NCBI GenBank assembly: GCA_000827205.1
Contig: KN832555.1
Location: forward strand, 1,824,472 to 1,888,471
Origin: Plicaturopsis crispa FD-325 SS-3
Lineage: Eukaryota > Basidiomycota > Agaricomycetes > Amylocorticiales > Amylocorticiaceae
DNA: 64,000 bases
Direction: 5' to 3'
A program made the position numbers and the translations under genes. Position 1 is the first letter of the stretch. The number at the start of each line of letters is the position of its first letter. This document shows, one piece after another, positions 57,646-64,000 of the stretch. The notes under the pieces were generated by a model. The model was given only the letters and a program-made list of their open reading frames with translations, was not told where the DNA came from and did not search any database.

Positions 57646-59533
57646 TCACGATCTAAAGCGCTTGGGGCCGGGGGAATCTTCTTCGTCACCGTCTCCATCT
57701 TCGTCTGCGAGCCTGCGCTTCGGCGTTGTTGACGCGCTGTCCTTCTGAGCCCACGTCGGCCGGCCGCGCTGTGGAGGCACTGACGGGGTGGACTGCACTC
57801 GCTGACGTTTTCGATATCTTCGCACCAGTTGGTCGATTGCTACAACCCAAGGTGCATCAGCAATATCGATAGCACAGACCAGACGGGCACGCACCTTTCT
57901 CATAGCGCCGGTAATACTCAACCCAAGACTTGGTAGACCGTGACGAATACTAAGCACAAATCGATGTTCAGAGCTTTCGTATGCTGTGTGAGTAGAGTAA
58001 GACTCACGCGAGCCCCGAAATCACCCCAGCGTTCCCTGTTGTTCCGAGAGCCCCAATTCGGTACCGATGCAATGTGTTTTGCTACGATACGCATGTCTGC
58101 ATTATTGAACGGCTCCCCAGCACTCCCCATATTGTCCTCGTCGTTTTCGGAGTCAGACTGTAGATTGTCTTGGTCACTTCCGTCTCCATTCGCGATGTAC
58201 TCTGAGCCGTCGTCGTCACCGTCCGACTCTGATTCTGAACGCGAAGCAGACTCCGACTGGTGATCAGATTCATGTCCGTGAACGGAACTTTCAGGTTCGC
58301 CCTCCGCGTCCTCGTCTGACGAATGCTCCGATTCGGACTCCTCGTAGCTATACTGCGCGTCATCTACATCGGCTTTGGCTGCCGCTAAAATCTTGTCCGC
58401 GATGTCATGTCGACTGTGCCAGTGCGAGCTCCAGGAAACCGCCGTGTGATGAGGAGCCTAAGCCAGGAATGATAAGAATGTGCATAAAAACGGTAGTAAA
58501 ACACTAACCTTCTGGAACAGCTTCTCACAAAGGTCCGCTTTCGTGAGCGACGCGTCCTTTTTCAGCTCATAGGATATAAACCGGATAAAAAAATCCCTAT
58601 CTCCTTGTGTATATCGATTTCCGCGCTGTCCGGGGACGACTTCAGTAGGTGGAGTAGGAGAGCGCGAGGGCGGTTTGGGAACTTTGATAAAAGCGTGTGG
58701 TGGGAGCAAATTGTCGGTTTGGTTGGGTACGTGAGTTGTGAGTGAGTTGATCGTTTTTCTCTGCGTCGGTTTTTTCTCGTGTTTCGGGACGATGGCGGGA
58801 CCGCGACGCTTCACTGCCTTGTGCGAAGAAGTGCTTGCCCGCCTAGAGTCTGATGCGTGCGACGTGCTTCTCCCTCGCGAAGACGACGATGCGGGTATTG
58901 GGGGACGCGCTCCTCGTGGTGTTGGCTTTTTTGCGGTTTTCCCTGGCATTGATTCGACCAGACCATCGATACGTGGTTTGTGATCTAGATAGTAATCTTT
59001 CCACATGTTTGCGCCGTGGTTGTTGACCTATTCGTGTGATAAACGCGTTAGATTAGGACTACATGCATACTCACCGCACTCACTGCATGCAACTGCTCGA
59101 TGGCTTGTCTATACGTCTGTCCTTTCAGGGCACTCTCGCGCAAGACACGTACGAGTAGCTCGTCATCGTTTGGGTGCGTACCGACGGGAGCGCTCAGGCG
59201 GAGGGCATCCTGCACGATCTGGGGCGGAAGCATTGCAGCATACGCTCCCAGAGCTGCTAGGCCGCCCTGCATATTTTGCTGCGGATATTGCGCGCCGTTG
59301 TTCATCCCAGGAATATTCCCGTTATTCTGAACATTCTGTTGCTGTTGCGTCCAATGCATATTATTCGCGTTGTGAGCGTGCATACCGTTCGGAAAGCCCA
59401 AGTTCTGGGGCATCAAGGGTTGCGACCACTGGTTCTGGGACTGCATGCCCTGCATCGCGGCTAAATGGCTTTGAGAATAGGCATTGTCGACCGGTGTATT
59501 TGACCCTGAACCGTGCATGTTTGGGCCGTTCAT
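57646..59533 (-). CDS. Nuclear protein with Myb/Rap1-like domain and repeated W-x-x-Y-Y modules
   Basis: The N-terminal 110 residues are Asn/Gln/Met-rich, as in transcription co-factors (MHWTQQQQNVQNNGN). Then comes DDELLVRVLRESALKGQTYR, QAIEQLHAV, and NMWKDYYLDHKPRIDGLVES. A basic Ser/Pro linker follows, then YTQGDRDFFIRFISYELKKD and ASLTKADLCEKLFQKAPHHT, then VSWSSHWHSRHDIADKIL. This last block resembles the Myb-like domain of Rap1. A 100-residue acidic run (YSYEESESEHSSDEDAEGEP) precedes a second W-x-x-Y-Y module: STKSWVEYYRRYEKEIDQLV. The tail is basic. I start at MNGPNMHGSGSN; an in-frame ATG at 59677 is possible. A telomere or chromatin role is only a guess. Confidence 0.6.
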
Positions 59534-59768
59534 TGCGATTTTGCGACCGTCGCCAGAGAAGTGAGGAACAAAGTCAAGACTTGGAATAATTTGAGACAAG
59601 TGCCCTGGGCGTGAAAGGGGCCACGTTGTCGGTAACCCGATTAAAGCCTGGGTAATGTGACGGATATTTCCCCGCATTCTGCACGGTACGAACGGTCACA
59701 AAGTCGCCGTCCTGCACCGGGCTATTTATTCTCAAGTTGCCCGCTTTCGCTCTTTCTTCACTACCCCC
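59534..59768. promoter_or_regulatory. Short divergent promoter, Myb-like / MMSDH
   Basis: 235 bp between divergent starts. Little room for two independent promoters, so shared elements are likely. No known motif identified. Confidence 0.4.
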
Positions 59769-62214
59769 ATGTTGTCCAGAATTCAGCCCGTAGCTCGTGG
59801 ATTTGCGACATCTGCTTCGCTGAATGCGCTGAGTGCCTCCGTGCGACCAAAGGCGGACCAGCTCTCGTCGGCGTGGAAGGGCACGAGCGCGACCGGTGGG
59901 AACACCAAGAACTTCATTGGCGGGGAATTCGTCGAGAGCAAGTCGTCGGAATGGCACGATGTACTGGATCCGGTGTGTTTCCCCCAACACCTCATGAAAT
60001 TGCGATCACAACTAAGTCTACTGGCCATTTTAGTCGACACAGACCCTGTTGTCGCGGGTGCCGCAGACGACGAGTGCAGAGTTTGACCAGGCGGTCGATG
60101 CTGCGTCGGAGGCCTTCAAGACATGGAGCCGCACCAGCGTGCTCACACGCCAGAGATTCGCATTAGAGTACAGTACTCAATGCCTATATGCTCGCACTCA
60201 CATAGCTAACGTTATCTGTTCCTAGACTGCAGCATCTTATCCGACAAAACTCTGACGACCTGGCACATAGCATCGTTCTCGAGCAAGGGAAAACACTCGC
60301 AGGTCAGCTGCTCTACCACTTCTCAATACTTGAATGATATTCAATATTCGCACAGATGCACATGGAGACGTCCTCCGTGGGCTGCAAGTCGTTGAGACTG
60401 CAGCTACAATAACGTCGAATCTTCTTGGAGATAAAATAGAAGGTAATACTTCTTTCCTTCCGACCTGGTGGAGTCTAAGATATCGCTATAGTCAGCAAGG
60501 ATATGGACACGGAAGTGCGCAGGCTGCCTTTGGGTGTGTGTGCAAGGTTAGGTGTACCGCATCCGTATGTTCTTGCAGAAACTAACCGACACTTCATAGT
60601 ATTGCACCATTCAATTTCCCAGCGTAAGCCTCTCCTGGATAGGAAACAATAACCCGCCTAACATGGTTAATCTAGCATGATCCCGCTCTGGACGATCCCC
60701 ATGGCCGCGGTGACAGGAAATACTCTAATCCTTAAACCGTCCGAGCGCGACCCGGGTGCGGCGATGATCCTAGCCGAGCTCTGCGCGCGTGCAGGGCTCC
60801 CGCCCGGCGTTCTCAACGTCGTGCACGGGACGGTACCCACCGTGAATGCGATATGTGACCACCCTGCAATCAAAGCAATTAGCTTTGTGGGCGGTGACAA
60901 GGCCGGAAAACATATATACGACAGGTGACGCAAACGATTGTGCTTAATTTCCTTGGGTGTGGCTAATACTACGCGGTGCAGGGGGACGCAGAACGGGAAG
61001 CGTGTGCAGGTGCGCTCATAGCAGTCCTTGTATGCGACATGCCCTACAATAACCGATTTTAGGCGAATATGGGCGCCAAAAATCACGCCGTGATTATGCC
61101 TGACGGTATGATGCACCAACATCTTCGCAACGCGACAGTACTTACCCACAAATTTCAGCGAATAAAAACCTCGCCATAAACTCAATTCTGGGTGCTGCTT
61201 TTGGCGGTCAGTATCCATAATATATGGATCAGTCATTTTTAATTCTGACATGCCATATCTTCAGCGGCTGGACAACGATGCATGGCGATATCCGTGGGTA
61301 TGTGTATGAAACCCAATTATTCTTATTCCTATGGTTAATCGTCTTCAGCTGTGCTGGTCGGAACCGCGCAATCCTGGCTCCCCGAACTCGTCGAGCGCGC
61401 CCAGAAGTTGAACGTCAACGGCGGTTTCGAAAAGGGTGCCGATCTGTCCGTCTTTCGCGCCCTCTTCTTGCAGTACAGCGCGTATAGCTAACAATGTGCA
61501 GGGGCCCGCTTATCTCCCCGGCGGCGAAGGCGCGCGTGCAGGGGCTCATTGCCTCTGTAGAGGAGGAAGGCGGACGCATCCATCTCGATGGACGGAGCAT
61601 TCACGTACCCGGCTACCCGGACGGCAACTTCGTAGGGCCCACTGTTGTCGAGGCTACCGCGACGATGCGGGCGTACAAGTGCGTATTCAGCGCTGTCGTG
61701 CTACACTCATCCGTAGACTTATTACGTCTGCGATTTCATCAGAGAGGAGATCTTCGGCCCCGTGCTCGTGGTGATGTCTGCGGACACGCTCGACGACGCG
61801 CTGGACATCGTGAACGCGAACAAGTACGGGAACGGCACGGCGATATTCACGCAGAGCGGCGCCACTGCGCGGAAGTTCGAGAGGAATGTCGAGGTGGGGC
61901 AGATTGGCGTGAATGTGCCGATCCCAGTGCCATTGCCCATGTTCTCCTGGAGTGGGAACAAGGCAAGCTTTTTGGGCGACATTTCGTTCTATGGGAAGAA
62001 GTAAGTGCCGGGATATATTGTTGACAGCCTCCAACCTAACTCATCGCTTCAATAGCGGCATCAATTTCTACACCCAGAACAAGGTTAGGCATCCTATAGC
62101 CAAGACATGCCAATGACGTGCTAATTCTTATTATGACAGACTACGACAAGCTTGTGGAGGGCAGAGGATGCTACAGGAAATCGCGCATCTGTCGATATGC
62201 CGACACATTCGTAA
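59769..62214 (+). CDS. Mitochondrial methylmalonate-semialdehyde dehydrogenase (ALDH6)
   Basis: Oxidises methylmalonate and malonate semialdehydes to propionyl- or acetyl-CoA in valine and pyrimidine breakdown. The presequence [20 protein letters not shown] looks mitochondrial. Family blocks follow: [95 protein letters not shown] and [20 protein letters not shown]. The catalytic Cys is in [12 protein letters not shown]; the last block is [20 protein letters not shown]. The end KTTTSLWR is the expected C-terminus of the family, followed by a short extra tail ([17 protein letters not shown]). About ten short introns. The gene converges on the phosphatase gene with 122 bp between stops. Confidence 0.92.
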
Positions 62215-62336
62215 TTCCAGACTCGAGAAAATCCTATGCAGTTGTACAGTGGAAGATCTATCCCATTCAATGTATATCTAATGCAACAATTGAATGCCTG
62301 GAAGGAAATAATACAGTCTAAGCTTCGTGCTATGCT

Positions 62337-63061
62337 TCACAGACTAGGCCCTGCCCGCGCCTTTCCAAAGACATCGTCCAAAAACGCATTCGATAACCGC
62401 ACGCACTGCTCGTACACTTGCTCGAACCCATTCTGCGGATGATCAAAACACGATAGTCGATTCCGAAAATGTAGGGCAGACGTACCAAGCCCCCATAATA
62501 AGGGTCCGGGATCGGTTTGTTGTCCAAGTACGACCCCCAGAGCTTGACGACTGCTGTGCAGTTCTTTGGCTTCATTTTCTCGAGCGAGCGCAGGTTCGCC
62601 TCGTCGGACGCAAGGATGTGCGTGTACGTGACGAAGTCTGATGGTGAGACCTGCTGCGCCTCATGCGATATGGGCACATTGTGCTGTTCGGCCCGCAGCA
62701 TGCCCATTAGCACAAATATCGTCGGTTGAACCGCGTAATTACCTTTTTACACGTCGCGGTCGTTCTGTGTCGGTGTCACCGTGAAAATATATCAGCACTC
62801 ACGGCGAGCGGTGGAGGACATCCGACTGACCGTTCATCTGGCTCCTCGCCGACGTGATAACCTGCGGTGCCTGCGCTCGCGACAGTGATATCGGAGTGTC
62901 CGCGCTTAGTCGCGATGTCCTTGAGGACGGCCTCACCTGCCGGACGTCGCGTATGCTTTAGTGAGATCATAGACGCGACGAGGCTAGGATCTATCGCGAA
63001 TCTCACCCATAGGGCTGCGGCATATGTTCCCAAGACAGACGACGAGGACTGAGACGGCCAT
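62337..63061 (-). CDS. Low-molecular-weight protein tyrosine phosphatase
   Basis: Cytosolic phosphatase with the P-loop CxxxxxR: the first exon reads MAVSVLVVCLGNICRSPM, giving Cys in VCLGNICRS. The second exon continues GEAVLKDIATKRGHSDITVA, SAGTAGYHVGEEPDERSV. Later exons give PISHEAQQVSPSDFVTYTHI, LASDEANLRSLEKMKPKN and the general-acid loop IPDPYYGG, whose Asp is needed for catalysis. It ends FEQVYEQCVRLSNAFLDDVF, GKARAGPSL. Length near 160 residues is normal for the family. The start is fixed by the signature, which sits at residue 8. It is divergent from the SH3BGR-like gene, 251 bp away. Confidence 0.92.
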
Positions 63062-63312
63062 GACAAAGAAATAAGTAGGAAATGTACACGGCGAAAGCAA
63101 AAGAGTAAATAAGTAGCAGAGGAAACTGCTTTCGATCTGCTTGTAAGATGATCAAGATCGCGGGGTATAAATTACGAGTCCAGTACTTCAAAGTCGTGCT
63201 TTCGTTAGTCTCCCTTAGCATCCGTCGAAACAATTCTTTCAACCTCACGGGCTCGGATATTCTTGTCTGACGCTTTCGTCGTGAGATCAAGTGCTCTTAG
63301 CACAAAACAGCC

Positions 63313-64000
63313 ATGCCCTCTCCACCGATCCAAGTATTTCTGACTACGATTGCCTCGCAGCCTGCTCTCCGGCAGCGTCAAGGTTTGGTGGTCCAAATTT
63401 CCAACAATTGCTGCGGACTGACACGTCTGCAGAGTACCTGCTCCGGACACTTCACGTGAAGAAGATACCGTTCAAATCGTATGACCTGGCGAGCGATGAG
63501 AATGCAAAGCGACTGTGGAAGAGGAAAGCACCTGCAGGTTCGTGACACCGTGCGCGACGTGTACGCGAGTTCATCGGTTTCGGCCGCCAGACAAGCAGCA
63601 GCTGCCCGGGTTGCTTGTGGGTGGGAGATTCCCCGGCGTACGTCTAAATGGTTGCATACTATGCACATATATTCTTACATTCGGGTCAACAGAACTTTAC
63701 AGATTTGTGAGTGTGCCCTTAGAGTGCCTCGAATTAATCTCATTGGATCTCAGCGAAGAGGCCGTCGAATACGATGAGCTCGCCACCTTCTTGCGTCTCA
63801 ACGAATCATACGACCCGTCCGTAGAAGAAGACAGACCACTTTTGCCTACGCAGGCAATCGGCGTCCCAGGCGCGGCCTCCCCCGCCCAAATGACACCCGA
63901 GCACCATAAACCCGCGCGCTTTGACTCTTCCCCGTCCGGAAAGCCCGTCAACAAGCGCGAGGGCGAGTTCGACATAAGCACGGAGCTGAGCGGATTCGGG
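63313..64000 (+). CDS. SH3BGR-like thioredoxin-fold protein, 3' end beyond the window
   Basis: A thioredoxin-fold protein of the SH3-binding glutamic-acid-rich (SH3BGR) family, which lacks the redox CxxC. The exons join as MPSPPIQVFLTTIASQPALR, QRQ, then YLLRTLHVKKIPFKSYDLAS, DENAKRLWKRKAP, DKQQLPGLLVGGRFPG, NFTDF and EEAVEYDELATFLRLNESYD. The K-I-P-F-K-S-Y-D-L-A segment and Q-Q-L-P-G-(L/I)-L-V-G match the family. The C-terminal extension is Pro/Ser-rich and runs off the window (VNKREGEFDISTELSGFG), so it is longer than animal relatives. The molecular role in fungi is unknown. There are about five short introns, all with GT..AG ends. Confidence 0.82.

Overview
The window is chromosomal DNA of a filamentous basidiomycete, most likely an Agaricomycete. 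Genes are split by many short introns, mostly about 50-70 bases with GT..AG ends. They sit close together on both strands. The proteins are fungal types: a Skn1/Kre6 glucan-synthesis protein, a Rav1 homologue, a fungal N-acetylglutamate synthase, an Ima1-type inner nuclear membrane protein, F-box and homeobox proteins of basidiomycete style. There are no rRNA genes, and I could support no tRNA gene and no CRISPR array.

Layout. 1-1185: end of a hAT-like transposase and a 388-bp inverted-repeat (MITE-like) element. 1186-6505: a REEP/Yop1-type ER-shaping protein and the exocyst subunit Sec3. 6614-13008: a complete 6.4-kb DNA transposon with perfect 33-bp terminal inverted repeats and an 8-bp target duplication. 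It carries one long spliced gene that joins a Ulp1-type cysteine protease, a zinc finger and an RNase H-fold transposase resembling the P superfamily. 13491-19848: homeobox protein, ceramide glucosyltransferase, TatD nuclease and peroxisomal thiolase. 20159-24700: two membrane-anchored surface proteins (heparinase II/III-like enzyme, mucin-like sensor). 25134-29427: small conserved protein, Ima1-like protein, SNAPc subunit. 29753-32465: Skn1/Kre6. 32916-39621: UBE2O-type ubiquitin enzyme, a DUF6914-like fragment, an F-box protein. 40265-50059: N-acetylglutamate synthase, a trypsin-fold protein, the carnitine/acylcarnitine carrier, a four-domain fasciclin protein. 50394-64000: Rav1, Rab-GDI, a Myb/Rap1-like nuclear protein, methylmalonate-semialdehyde dehydrogenase, low-molecular-weight tyrosine phosphatase, and an SH3BGR-like protein cut by the window edge.

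Most genes are unlinked housekeeping genes. Some share themes: secretion and membrane traffic (REEP, Sec3, Rab-GDI, Rav1), cell surface (Skn1/Kre6, mucin, heparinase-like, fasciclin), and fatty-acid oxidation (PTS2 thiolase, carnitine carrier). Several pairs are divergent and share short promoters (TatD/thiolase, Ima1/SNAPc, Myb-like/MMSDH, phosphatase/SH3BGR).

The most notable observations are the protease-transposase fusion in an apparently fresh transposon 108 bp upstream of the Sec3 start codon, a likely AT-AC intron in the thiolase gene, and a 7-base microexon that encodes the core of the UBE2O active-site region. All exon joins are my own reading of the sequence and have not been tested against RNA.
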